Assembly (NCBI GenBank): GCA_004195515.1
Contig: PSPR01000011.1
Coordinates: forward strand, 1-35,266
Origin: Methanobacteriota archaeon
Lineage (GTDB): Archaea; Thermoplasmatota; Poseidoniia; Poseidoniales; Poseidoniaceae
Direction: 5' to 3'
DNA: 35,266 nucleotides
Below, piece after piece: positions 9,246 through 18,633 of this stretch. Position 1 is the first letter of the stretch. Each line of letters starts with the position of its first letter. The translations under genes were made by a program, and so were the position numbers. The notes below the pieces were generated by a model that saw only the letters and a list, made by a program, of their open reading frames with translations, did no database searches and was not told the origin of the DNA.

Positions 9246-9977
9246 ATTTATAGCACGTTCCCGGCGGGCTTTTTCGGCTAAACTATCATCGAATGCTAGA
9301 AATTCCAATTTTTTCCAAGCATTATCGTCGTCCAATGCAGCCAATGCTTCATTATTTTGTAATAATTCGCCCACTGAAATAAAGGTAGGACAAATTCCAT
9401 CACTCAAGGTATATTGATGGCCTGGCAGAACCAACCACTCTTTGGGCAATTCAACCATTATATTTCTTAGATAGAGCAATGAGTCCCTTTGGGCAACCTC
9501 GCTGCCGCCAAAGAGATCTGTTCGACCACAGCGGCCCAAAAACAGGCAATCGCCGCTGATGACCAAGCCGTTGCCAATGAATGTCACATGGCCTGGAGTA
9601 TGGCCGGGTGAGCAATGAACCTCGAATTCCAACTCACCTATCTGTTGAATTACATGGCTTAACGGCTGATGATTCCATTCACGATTTGATGGACCATCCC
9701 AGCCGCGTTCGGATTCTTTTTCGTGGACCCAAATCTCTTTGTGGGTTAGGCCACCAACTCCTTTTGAATGGTCCCAATGGCTATGGGTTAACCATGCTTG
9801 TTCGAGCTCCCAACCGTTATTTTGACAGATATTTAGCCAATAAGATGCTTCGAAGGGGTCAACAATTGCTGCTTTTGAGGTTTTTTTGCATACCAATAGG
9901 TGATTCAAATTATCCCAATCGCCCAACTGCGCCTGTAAAACGAGAATTTTTTCGGTTTCAAAAATCACTTCTGCCAT
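9225..9977 (-). CDS. Metallo-beta-lactamase fold hydrolase, glyoxalase II-like
   Basis: 'AWLTHSHWDHSKGVGGL' (HxHxDH-like), 'CSPGHTPGHVTFIGNGLVISGDCLFLGRCGRTDLFGG', 'WLVLPGHQYTL'. Confidence 0.88.
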   Translation of the reverse strand: MAEVIFETEKILVLQAQLGDWDNLNHLLVCKKTSKAAIVDPFEASYWLNICQNNGWELEQAWLTHSHWDHSKGVGGLTHKEIWVHEKESERGWDGPSNREWNHQPLSHVIQQIGELEFEVHCSPGHTPGHVTFIGNGLVISGDCLFLGRCGRTDLFGGSEVAQRDSLLYLRNIMVELPKEWLVLPGHQYTLSDGICPTFISVGELLQNNEALAALDDDNAWKKLEFLAFDDSLAEKARRERAINSKVIKF

Positions 9978-10037
9978 CTTCGCTCACCAATTGCACGCAC
10001 CGCATGACTTCTAAGTGATGAGGTCCAAGGGGGTAAT

Positions 10038-12548
10038 ATGGCCCGAGAGCGTATGCTGGCTGTTGTTTTGGTCGGCTTGATGCTAGTGGTAATTCCCACT
10101 AGTGCAACCGAAGGGGAAAACCTCTCATTGGATTTGACTTTTGATGAAGTTCCAACCAACGGTTGGTTCTCATCTTCAGATGTTGTGAAAGTGTCGGCTT
10201 CTTTGGTCAATAATGGCGATGCTACAACTATCGATACCGACCCATCTTGCGGTCAATTTTTACAGATATTTCAAAATGATGTCATGATTTTTGATGGTAG
10301 CATTGCTTGTAATGCTCAGTCACGTGGTATGAATATCGCATCTGGTTCAACTACTCAATTCCCACAATTGACTTGGGATTTATTTGATGACGATGGCCAA
10401 TTAGTCAGTCCTGGCACTTATATCGTCGAATATGTTATTGCGGGCGAAGAGATCACCAATCGAATGGAAATTAATATTCAAACACCATTGAGCGTACCTG
10501 AAGGGTTTGAATTGGAATCGACAATCAATTCCCGTGGTTCAGGCTCACCGGCTATTTTGACTCTAAGAGCTCTAAACACCCTTGGTGTAGAAATGGATTT
10601 CACCCTTGAAAAATGTTTGATTAATATCGACGGCATCCTCTATGGCGAGTGCTTCGATGGTGCGACTCTCGCTCCTCATGAAATTAGATTAATCAGACAT
10701 ATTCCGCTTAAATTAACCGCCGGCAGCCATCAACTCGAGGTTGCGTTGGGCGATGGCCTTCTGAGCAGAACCATCGAATATACGATGGAATCATCAACTC
10801 TTGGTGTGTCGAATGGTGACTTATCTCAAGCTATTATCGATATTGATATCGATGATGCTGACCTCAGTTTTGGTGAAGATCAAGTTATGTCATCGACGGT
10901 AAGGGTCAGCAATCTTGGAGCTTCCGATATCATATTGGATTTCAGCGATACATGTAGAGGTGAAATGTGGGTCATCGATGAGGCTGGACAAATCGTTATG
11001 GATTCTAGGCTTGTCAAAACTTGTGATGAAATGGATTTGCAATATTTGATCGCCCCTGAACAATCTCGAACATTTTCTCAACCCGATTGGGCCTTCACTA
11101 ATTTGGAGGGCTGTTTGGTATCGCCTGGAACTCTGACCCTGATCGCCGAAATTCCTGAGCATGGATTATTCGGTATGGAAGAGATTGAATTGGAGCGGGC
11201 TCAAGGAATTGCTTGTGGCCAATCAAGCCTAAGCCTTTCACAAATTCAAAGTTCAAACCAAGACCAACTTGAGGTTGATTTGGAATTAACAAGCCTTGAG
11301 GCCACCGATCTTACTTGGATGAGTGCTTGTGGAATAGAATATATTTTCTCTGGGCCTCAAGGTGAAATCACTCGAAGTCTTAGCGAATGTGGAAAATCTT
11401 CCTCTCTAAATCAAAGGGTTGGACCAAGCATCCAATTAGACCGGATCGACTTTGATATGACCGGCTTTGAAGATGGAGACTATACTATTGAAATCACCTC
11501 AAACTCCGAGCCTAAATTTTTCTCGGTTCAAACCTTTTCGTGGCCAATAGAACAAATTGAAGCCGAAGAAACCACTACTGAAGTGGAGGAAGAAGAAAAT
11601 ATTGTCGAATCGAGAATTATCGAAGGGGTTTGGAGTTCCATCACGACCGATGATGGATTGTGCTGGTTATTGACCAGCCCAGATGAAGGCTTGACCACAT
11701 TGTCTAATCCAAGCCAGTCTTGGAGCCCACAGGCTGGTTTCCAAGGAAAATATTTGGTTAAGTCAAGCGCTAAATCAACCGAATGTTCTGCTTTCGATGC
11801 CTCATCGTTTGAAGTTGAACAAGTGATTTCCGAATTAGCGCCCGCCCCGGTTGAAGAGGATGAAGAAATTATTCAAAATGAACCGATTGCCGAAGATTCA
11901 GCCGTTCTCAACCCAGTAGTAATCACGGTTGGAGCCGTGGTGGTAAGCACCGGAATTCTATCCTTATTGGTCGCGGTAATCGCTGGTAATGAAACTTGGA
12001 GAATTCCGATTACGAGTGCTGGATTATGGTTCTTAGGATTGATTGGTCGAACTAGCGAAACTAGTGATGGCCGCTACCAACGCGGCCGATTGATGGGGTA
12101 TTTGACCGCGAATCCGGGTTGTCATTTCCGTGGCTTGATGGCTGCGCTTGAAATGTCGAACGGACAGATAACCCACCATCTCAAAGTATTGGCTGAAGAA
12201 GAGATCATCTGGCGGCGTGCCGATGGGCGATTGGTCAGATTCTATCCATTTACTTCAAATATTCATCCCGGTATTGACGAGGAAGACCTGCCTTTACCGC
12301 CATTATCGCCTGACCCGAATAGCCTTCAGGGCAAAATTCTCCGTCTGCTCGATGATGATGGTCAATTGGAAGATTACCCAACCCAGGCTGAATTGGCAAA
12401 TAGATTGGAGCGTTCGCAACAATTGGTCAGCCATCACTTGCGTACCCTGCAAAAGTTTGGTTTGGTCGAAAAGAGAAAGATTGGATTGAAAAACCGATAC
12501 CTCTTGACCAAGGAAGCAACCTTCTTACTCGAATCTACTGAGTTATAA
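10038..12548 (+). CDS. Membrane-anchored protein: signal peptide, tandem Ig/BsuPI-like ectodomains, TM segment(s), two cytosolic winged-helix HTH domains
   Basis: N-term 'MLAVVLVGLMLVVIPTSA'; BsuPI-like 'LVNNGDATTIDTDPSCGQFLQIFQNDVMIFDGS..TTQFPQLTWDLFDDDGQLVSPGTYIVEY'; TM 'VVITVGAVVVSTGILSLLVAVIAG'; HTHs 'LMGYLTANPGCHFRGLMAALEMSNGQITHHLKVLAEEEIIWRRADGRLVRFYP' and 'TQAELANRLERSQQLVSHHLRTLQKFGLVEKRKIGLKNRYLLT'. Confidence 0.85.
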   Translation: MARERMLAVVLVGLMLVVIPTSATEGENLSLDLTFDEVPTNGWFSSSDVVKVSASLVNNGDATTIDTDPSCGQFLQIFQNDVMIFDGSIACNAQSRGMNIASGSTTQFPQLTWDLFDDDGQLVSPGTYIVEYVIAGEEITNRMEINIQTPLSVPEGFELESTINSRGSGSPAILTLRALNTLGVEMDFTLEKCLINIDGILYGECFDGATLAPHEIRLIRHIPLKLTAGSHQLEVALGDGLLSRTIEYTMESSTLGVSNGDLSQAIIDIDIDDADLSFGEDQVMSSTVRVSNLGASDIILDFSDTCRGEMWVIDEAGQIVMDSRLVKTCDEMDLQYLIAPEQSRTFSQPDWAFTNLEGCLVSPGTLTLIAEIPEHGLFGMEEIELERAQGIACGQSSLSLSQIQSSNQDQLEVDLELTSLEATDLTWMSACGIEYIFSGPQGEITRSLSECGKSSSLNQRVGPSIQLDRIDFDMTGFEDGDYTIEITSNSEPKFFSVQTFSWPIEQIEAEETTTEVEEEENIVESRIIEGVWSSITTDDGLCWLLTSPDEGLTTLSNPSQSWSPQAGFQGKYLVKSSAKSTECSAFDASSFEVEQVISELAPAPVEEDEEIIQNEPIAEDSAVLNPVVITVGAVVVSTGILSLLVAVIAGNETWRIPITSAGLWFLGLIGRTSETSDGRYQRGRLMGYLTANPGCHFRGLMAALEMSNGQITHHLKVLAEEEIIWRRADGRLVRFYPFTSNIHPGIDEEDLPLPPLSPDPNSLQGKILRLLDDDGQLEDYPTQAELANRLERSQQLVSHHLRTLQKFGLVEKRKIGLKNRYLLTKEATFLLESTEL

Positions 12549-12617
12549 TCCGCAGATGGATTGAAGGCAGAACCACTTGTCGCAAACATCGCCCAGTAGG
12601 GGCGGTTTGGTGATTCG

Positions 12618-15428
12618 ATGTCAGATTACATCCCACAGGCAACCGAGAAGGCTTGGCAACAAGCTTGGGAGGATGCTAAGATATTCCATGCCGAGGTCGA
12701 TGAGGGCCGGCCAAGTTTTTACTGCTTGGAGATGTATCCGTACCCATCAGGAAAAATGCATATGGGTCATGTTCGCAATTATTCGATCGGAGATTCTGTC
12801 GCCCGATTCAAGCGAATGATGGGATTCAATGTCATCTACCCGATCGGTTTCGATTCCTTTGGGATGCCGGCTGAAAATGCTGCAATCGCCGAAGGCGGAC
12901 ACCCCCACGATATTACCGAGAGAAATATGGTTTCTATTACCGACCAGATCAAACGAATGGGTTTCTCATATGATTGGCGTAGGGTCTTGAAAAGTCACGA
13001 TCCGCGATATTATCGTTGGAATCAATGGTTCTTTTTGCAATTTTTTGAAAGTGGTTTAGCTTATCAAAAATATGCTCCTGTCAATTGGTGTGATTCATGC
13101 AATACCGTATTGGCTAACGAACAGGTCAAGGCTGGTCGTTGTTGGAGATGTAATGGCCCGGTCGCACAAAAAGACATGAGTCAATGGTTTTTGGATATTA
13201 CAAAATATGCTCAGGAATTACTCGATGGCTTGGAGACCATCGATTTTCCCGAAAATGTGAAATCGCTTCAGCAGGATTGGATAGGCCGCTCCGAAGGAGT
13301 GGACATCGATTTTAGAATCGAAGATTCCACAGATAAAATCCGAGTTTTCACAACTCGGCCCGACACCCTTTTTGGGGTGACATTTGTTACTCTGGCTCCT
13401 GAACATCCACTTGCACAACAATTGGTCAAGGATGGTGAATTTGAGTCGGATTGGCAACAACTCCATGATGAAATTATCGTGATGAGCGAATTTGACCGTA
13501 TCAAAAATATGGGCGCGAAAAAGGGTTGCCCAACCGGTAAATTTGCAATTCATCCATTAACTGGTGATAAAATACCAATTTGGATCGGCAATTTCGTAAT
13601 CGCATCTTATGGAACCGGTGCAGTGATGGCGGTCCCAGGCCATGACCAGCGAGATTTTGAATTCGCTCAATCCTATGGCCTCCCGATAAAGCGAGTATTG
13701 GTAAATACCGCAGAAGGAGATGAAAACGCACCATTAGAGCAGGCCGAAACCGAATATGGTTGGATGGTCAATAGCGGCAAATTTGATAGATTATTTGGAT
13801 CTGAAGCAATAGCTGCTGTTATCGCTGAATTAGAATCAAAAGATAATGGCCTAGGTGTTGTAAATTGGAAGATTCGACCATGGCTTATCAGTCGTCAGCG
13901 TTATTGGGGAACTCCTATTCCAATCATTCATTGTACTGATTGCGGTGCTGTTCCTGTGCCGGTAGAGCAATTGCCGGTAGAATTACCGCGCGACGTGGTT
14001 TTTGATGGTAAAGGAAACCCATTGGAATCATCAGCTTCGTTCTGTGACGTAGATTGTCCTCGGTGTGGAAAGACCGCCTGCCGAGAAACCGATACGATGG
14101 ATACTTTCGTCGATTCTTCTTGGTACTTTTTACGTTATACCGATTCGATGCAAGACGAGCAATGTTTCGATGCTACAATCGCCGATTATTGGATGAATGT
14201 TGATTTTTATTGTGGTGGGATTGAACATGCACAGATGCATTTGATCTATGCTCGATTTTGGACCAAAGCCCTCAGGGACCTTGGTTTGCATAATCACGAT
14301 GAGCCATTTCAAGAATTATTATGCCAAGGCATGGTCAACAAATCAGCACCATGGTGTGATGATTGTGGAATTACTCTGAATGTCTCGTACCTTGGTCAAA
14401 ATTGCCCACATTGCAATTCACAATTGACTCAAAGAACTGCAAAAATGAGCAAGAGTTTGGACAATACTGTATCTCCGGAGGAAATGATCGAACGCTTCGG
14501 CGCAGATACCGTGCGTTTATTCATCCTCTTTGCAGCAAATCCAACCGCTGGAATGGACTGGTCGGATTCTGCATTGGAAGCAAATCACCGTCAAATGATC
14601 CAGCTTTACAATATTCCTGAAGCGATAATGGCATGGGATGGTGGCGAATCGGAAATCGATACTTGGATGATGGCACGTCTCAAGCAACGAAGTCAAGAAT
14701 GGCAAACCGCAATGGCTGAATATGATATTCGCGGTTCGGTTGAGGCGAGTCATTTTGATCTGATCAAAGATGTCAACTGGTACCGCCGTCGCGGTGGCAA
14801 CAATCCTGAAACCGGATTATTGGTTTTGGACGCTTGGGCTCATATGATCTCTATTGCAACCCCTCATTTGGCTGAGGATTGGTGGAAGGCGCTTGGAAAT
14901 GATGGATTGATTGCTGCGAGCACATATTGTTGCCCAGGAATTATGATTGCGCAAGAGAGGGAAGCCTTAGCATCAGAGACCTATTTGCGTATGTTCTTAG
15001 AACAAGCAAGGAAGGTTGCAAAGGTTGCAACCAAGCATATCGGTGGGCCACCAAGTTCTGCATTAGTTCACATATCAAGGGCTTGGAAGCGTGATTTGGC
15101 TAGTGCTGCAATAAGACACGTCGCGGAAGGGAAAAATGTCAAAACATTTGTTCAAACACTCGCTGACTTGGAGATTGCTCAAGGGGAGAAGCGTGGCGAA
15201 GTAATGGGATTCTGGGGCAAGAGAATGCTACCACAAATTTTCAAATGGTCGGATCTTGAAAAAAATATGATCTGTGGAAATATGAATGAATCCGACATCT
15301 TAAATTCTGCCAAAAAATTCATCTGTTCCGAACTTGGCCTTTCAAATGTTGAAATCGAATTTGGAACCGAAGATGTTGGCCGGTCTGGATCTGCGATGCC
15401 TCTAGCTCCGGTCATCGTCTACAGTTAA
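12618..15428 (+). CDS. leuS: Leucyl-tRNA synthetase, bacterial-type catalytic core
   Basis: 'YCLEMYPYPSGKMHMGHVRNYSIGD' (HIGH), 'GRSEGVDIDF...VFTTRPDTLFGVTFVTLAPEHPLA' editing domain, 'RETDTMDTFVDSSWYFLRY', 'KMSKSLDNTVSPEEMIERFGADTVRLF'. Confidence 0.97.
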   Translation: MSDYIPQATEKAWQQAWEDAKIFHAEVDEGRPSFYCLEMYPYPSGKMHMGHVRNYSIGDSVARFKRMMGFNVIYPIGFDSFGMPAENAAIAEGGHPHDITERNMVSITDQIKRMGFSYDWRRVLKSHDPRYYRWNQWFFLQFFESGLAYQKYAPVNWCDSCNTVLANEQVKAGRCWRCNGPVAQKDMSQWFLDITKYAQELLDGLETIDFPENVKSLQQDWIGRSEGVDIDFRIEDSTDKIRVFTTRPDTLFGVTFVTLAPEHPLAQQLVKDGEFESDWQQLHDEIIVMSEFDRIKNMGAKKGCPTGKFAIHPLTGDKIPIWIGNFVIASYGTGAVMAVPGHDQRDFEFAQSYGLPIKRVLVNTAEGDENAPLEQAETEYGWMVNSGKFDRLFGSEAIAAVIAELESKDNGLGVVNWKIRPWLISRQRYWGTPIPIIHCTDCGAVPVPVEQLPVELPRDVVFDGKGNPLESSASFCDVDCPRCGKTACRETDTMDTFVDSSWYFLRYTDSMQDEQCFDATIADYWMNVDFYCGGIEHAQMHLIYARFWTKALRDLGLHNHDEPFQELLCQGMVNKSAPWCDDCGITLNVSYLGQNCPHCNSQLTQRTAKMSKSLDNTVSPEEMIERFGADTVRLFILFAANPTAGMDWSDSALEANHRQMIQLYNIPEAIMAWDGGESEIDTWMMARLKQRSQEWQTAMAEYDIRGSVEASHFDLIKDVNWYRRRGGNNPETGLLVLDAWAHMISIATPHLAEDWWKALGNDGLIAASTYCCPGIMIAQEREALASETYLRMFLEQARKVAKVATKHIGGPPSSALVHISRAWKRDLASAAIRHVAEGKNVKTFVQTLADLEIAQGEKRGEVMGFWGKRMLPQIFKWSDLEKNMICGNMNESDILNSAKKFICSELGLSNVEIEFGTEDVGRSGSAMPLAPVIVYS

Positions 15429-18040
15429 TCCTCATCCAATTCGGGTGGGCGAATTGGTGCGACCAGTTTTGACTCTGGTTCAGGCTCAGGCTCAGGCTCA
15501 TCCTTGCCACCCCAAGTGAGGTAAGCCGCACCCGCAACCATGCCACCTGCGATTACAAATAACCAAACTGCGGCGTTTGATTCGGATTCTTTTTCGGTGA
15601 CCCCTTGGGTTGTATCTTCGTTTTCTTTGAAGTCACAACCAGTACTGGTCACCGCTTGGCCTGGTGCGGTCGCTGGACAAAGGTCGTACAGATTGTTAAC
15701 TCCATCACCATCGTTATCGATCTGAGTGCTCGAACAGCCGTTAGCATCTGCTGTTTGGCTTGAGGGAGTGAATTGACAATCGTCGTCGGTGTCGTTTACT
15801 CCATCATTATCATCATCATCATCTTCAGTAGTATCCAAGCAACCATCTTGGTCTAGATCCATTCCCGTTCCAGCGACACCGATGATACCTTGCGGGCAAT
15901 TGTCTTCTGAATCGGGATAGGAATCACCGTCCTCGTCGGTATCCTCGATTCCATCTCGACAACCATCGCCGTCGTAATCTTCGCTACCGTTCCAACCGAT
16001 CTCGCCTTGAGAGCAATCATCGAAAAGGTCGAGAACACCGTCATTATCATCGTCGCTATCACGATCTTCGTCTCGGCAGCCATCACCATCGTGGTCATTT
16101 GAGTTTTCGCTTATCCAAATTGGAGAATCGCGTAGGCAATTATCGAATTCATCCAAGATCGTATCGCCATCGGTATCGTCTTCACAAGCATCCCCAATAC
16201 CATCGCCGTCTAAATCGGCTTGATCGTCTTGCAAGTTTGGACACGTGTCCAATTGATCAACAATTCCATCGCCATCGCTATCTACATCTTCACACCCATC
16301 TTGGTTCTCATCGTTCTCCAGGGTAGAAAGCCAACCTAAAGAACCGGTTTGACAAAGGTCGTACGTATCGAGGATTCCATCTTCGTCGTCGTCGTAATCC
16401 TCTCCCGCATCTCGACAGCCATCGCTATCAAAATCGGTAGAGTTAGATGATTGCCATCCAAGTTCGCCCGGATTACAATCATCCCAATCATCTCCAACAC
16501 CATCGTCATCATCGTCGTCATCGCACGCGTCTCCAAACCCATCGCCGTCGGAATCGAGTTGGTCTGGGTTTGCTACTCGCTGACAATTATCTGCACCGTC
16601 GGTCAAACCATCATTGTCTTGGTCACGAGCATAAAGCCACAAGGAAATATCGCTTTGGCCGGCCGTAGTTAAACTGAAATTTCCAAAGGCTGCGGTTTCC
16701 TCGAATGTTGATGCGATCACCGGGGAATTATTTTCTCCTAATATAATTGCTAAACCTCTGTCATCACCGCTACCTCCGGCTGCAGTTGCCCACACCCATT
16801 CATCATCTGAGCTGAGTTGGGCCAATACTACATCGCGCTTATCTCCGTGAGAATCAATATTTGGTAATGTGTCTAAACCGAGGTCGAAAGCACCGGTATA
16901 GGATCCAACAACGTATGCGTTATCTTGATTATCGATCGTGATAGACTCCAAGGTTTCCCAACCACCACCGCCTGCGGTGATTACGTCTTCCCAAGCGCCA
17001 TTTGAAGAAGCGCGGGCATGGAATAAATCCCACCAGCCATTTGATGTGACATTTAGATGGCCAAAGGTCGCGGTCTGTGCAAATTGTCCAACCAGCCTGA
17101 TTTCACCTTCTGAATCGACCGCACAATCATTGACCCAATCGTCACCTTCGCCTCCAGCGGTCAGCGTCCATGTGAAATTTCCGTCACCATCAAATTGAGC
17201 GACGTAAAAATCTGAGCCGCCAACTGCGAATTTCATATCAACAAACATTATCGAAGCAATAAAAGTCCCCACCGAATGTAAATACCCTGAATCTGAATAA
17301 CATAATCCACCAAATTTTTCGATCCCATCTGGGCTTGCAATACCGTTGACCCAAAGAATTTGGCCGTTTTCATCATAGGTGATTATTCCGAGGCTCACGC
17401 CTCCTGCTCCAGGGATGATCAAACCGTCAAATTCCAACAATCCGCGATGAAGGATCGAAACCGAAATTGCTCCAGAAGGAGAAATTGCAATACTTTGAGC
17501 CGAAATATCATTTTGATTGGAAATCGATTTCAACCAGATGAATTCAAACCCATTATCGGTAAATGAAACCCGGCCGATAAATCCATCACCTTCTTCTGAA
17601 TCAGCATTCTTTGAAAGATTGAATCCACTGGTGAAATTGGCTTCGCAGGCTTCACCTGCAGTACCTAAACAAAAATGACCAGCAATGATGAAATCGCCAG
17701 ATGCGAGACGGGCGATAGCATCTATTCCATCGTCGCCTTGGCTCCCCCACCCGACGTAATCGGTCCAATTGCCGCTGCTATTCGCTCGTGCAAGGTACAT
17801 GTCAAAATCATTTTGAAATCCGGTCGCACCAATACCACCATCCTCAAATGAAATAGCGGTCATAAAGGTCCCTGCAATTATGGTACTTCCATCATCGAGT
17901 GTTATTATCCCTGCTATCTCTTCGTTTTCGAACCCACCGGCACTTGCTGCCCAGCCTAAAGCCCCGGTTCCTTCCCCTTCGGCCAAGGCCGTCGGTACAA
18001 GCATCGATATTACAATCAAGGCAACTATTGTTCTACGCAT
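15425..18040 (-). CDS. Secreted/membrane-anchored surface protein: SBBP-like beta-propeller + TSP3-type Asp-rich repeats + C-terminal TM
   Basis: Signal 'MRRTIVALIVISMLVPTALA' (ATG at 18040; ORF can extend to 18064); repeated '..WAASAGGxxxDxxxxI..' blocks; 'NCQRVANPDQLDSDGDGFGDACDDDDDDDGVGDDWDDC' TSP3 repeats; TM 'AAVWLFVIAGGMVAGAAYLTW'. Confidence 0.87.
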   Translation of the reverse strand: MRRTIVALIVISMLVPTALAEGEGTGALGWAASAGGFENEEIAGIITLDDGSTIIAGTFMTAISFEDGGIGATGFQNDFDMYLARANSSGNWTDYVGWGSQGDDGIDAIARLASGDFIIAGHFCLGTAGEACEANFTSGFNLSKNADSEEGDGFIGRVSFTDNGFEFIWLKSISNQNDISAQSIAISPSGAISVSILHRGLLEFDGLIIPGAGGVSLGIITYDENGQILWVNGIASPDGIEKFGGLCYSDSGYLHSVGTFIASIMFVDMKFAVGGSDFYVAQFDGDGNFTWTLTAGGEGDDWVNDCAVDSEGEIRLVGQFAQTATFGHLNVTSNGWWDLFHARASSNGAWEDVITAGGGGWETLESITIDNQDNAYVVGSYTGAFDLGLDTLPNIDSHGDKRDVVLAQLSSDDEWVWATAAGGSGDDRGLAIILGENNSPVIASTFEETAAFGNFSLTTAGQSDISLWLYARDQDNDGLTDGADNCQRVANPDQLDSDGDGFGDACDDDDDDDGVGDDWDDCNPGELGWQSSNSTDFDSDGCRDAGEDYDDDEDGILDTYDLCQTGSLGWLSTLENDENQDGCEDVDSDGDGIVDQLDTCPNLQDDQADLDGDGIGDACEDDTDGDTILDEFDNCLRDSPIWISENSNDHDGDGCRDEDRDSDDDNDGVLDLFDDCSQGEIGWNGSEDYDGDGCRDGIEDTDEDGDSYPDSEDNCPQGIIGVAGTGMDLDQDGCLDTTEDDDDDNDGVNDTDDDCQFTPSSQTADANGCSSTQIDNDGDGVNNLYDLCPATAPGQAVTSTGCDFKENEDTTQGVTEKESESNAAVWLFVIAGGMVAGAAYLTWGGKDEPEPEPEPESKLVAPIRPPELDED
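15640..16620 (-). repeat. TSP3-like coding repeat block
   Basis: Repeated 'DxDGDGxxDxxDxC' units in the 15425-18040 CDS. Confidence 0.8.
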
Positions 18041-18125
18041 ATTGTGGCCAAATCGTACTAACACTTGAATGAATGCACATCTGGTGCCACAATAATCATG
18101 CCATACTCACCACTGGCAATCAAAT

Positions 18126-18593
18126 ATGGAGCGGGCTCTTACAATCCGAAATCACCTCAATCCTCTTCATTGTTCGCGGATCAGTTCGGCCTTGCTAGAT
18201 AACCGACAATGGCCTAATTGGCACAGGGGCGCCAAAGCTTTGGTAACTCAAAAAGCCGGTTTGATCACCGCAGACAACATCATTACTTTACAACAAATAA
18301 TCAAAGGGGCTTTGGTCGAGACAACATGGTTGGTAGAATCGGTGGAGAATGGCGGTAATTTCGATGAAATCGTTTTCAAATTTATCGAGCAAAACCGCAA
18401 TGAACGCCCGACTGCAAAAGGAATTTCCAATTATCGAGTAAGTATCACCATCCTTACCAAAGACGGAGGTGGGGTCGAGATTCACTCGGTTTGGCAATCC
18501 AAAGGATTCGCGAAATTGATTTCTAGAAATAATGCTGCATTTGTTCGGGCCAATGCAGAAGCCTTGTTAGAGGACCTTAGTGCCATAAAATAA
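18126..18593 (+). CDS. Hypothetical protein, 155 aa
   Basis: Open frame with no longer competing ORF; shadows on the other strand are shorter; sits directly upstream of the TPD-motif nuclease gene. Confidence 0.6.
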   Translation: MERALTIRNHLNPLHCSRISSALLDNRQWPNWHRGAKALVTQKAGLITADNIITLQQIIKGALVETTWLVESVENGGNFDEIVFKFIEQNRNERPTAKGISNYRVSITILTKDGGGVEIHSVWQSKGFAKLISRNNAAFVRANAEALLEDLSAIK

Positions 18594-18633
18594 GCCGGTT
18601 TCTTCATGGCCTTGTTCGAACACCCCCCCGAAT

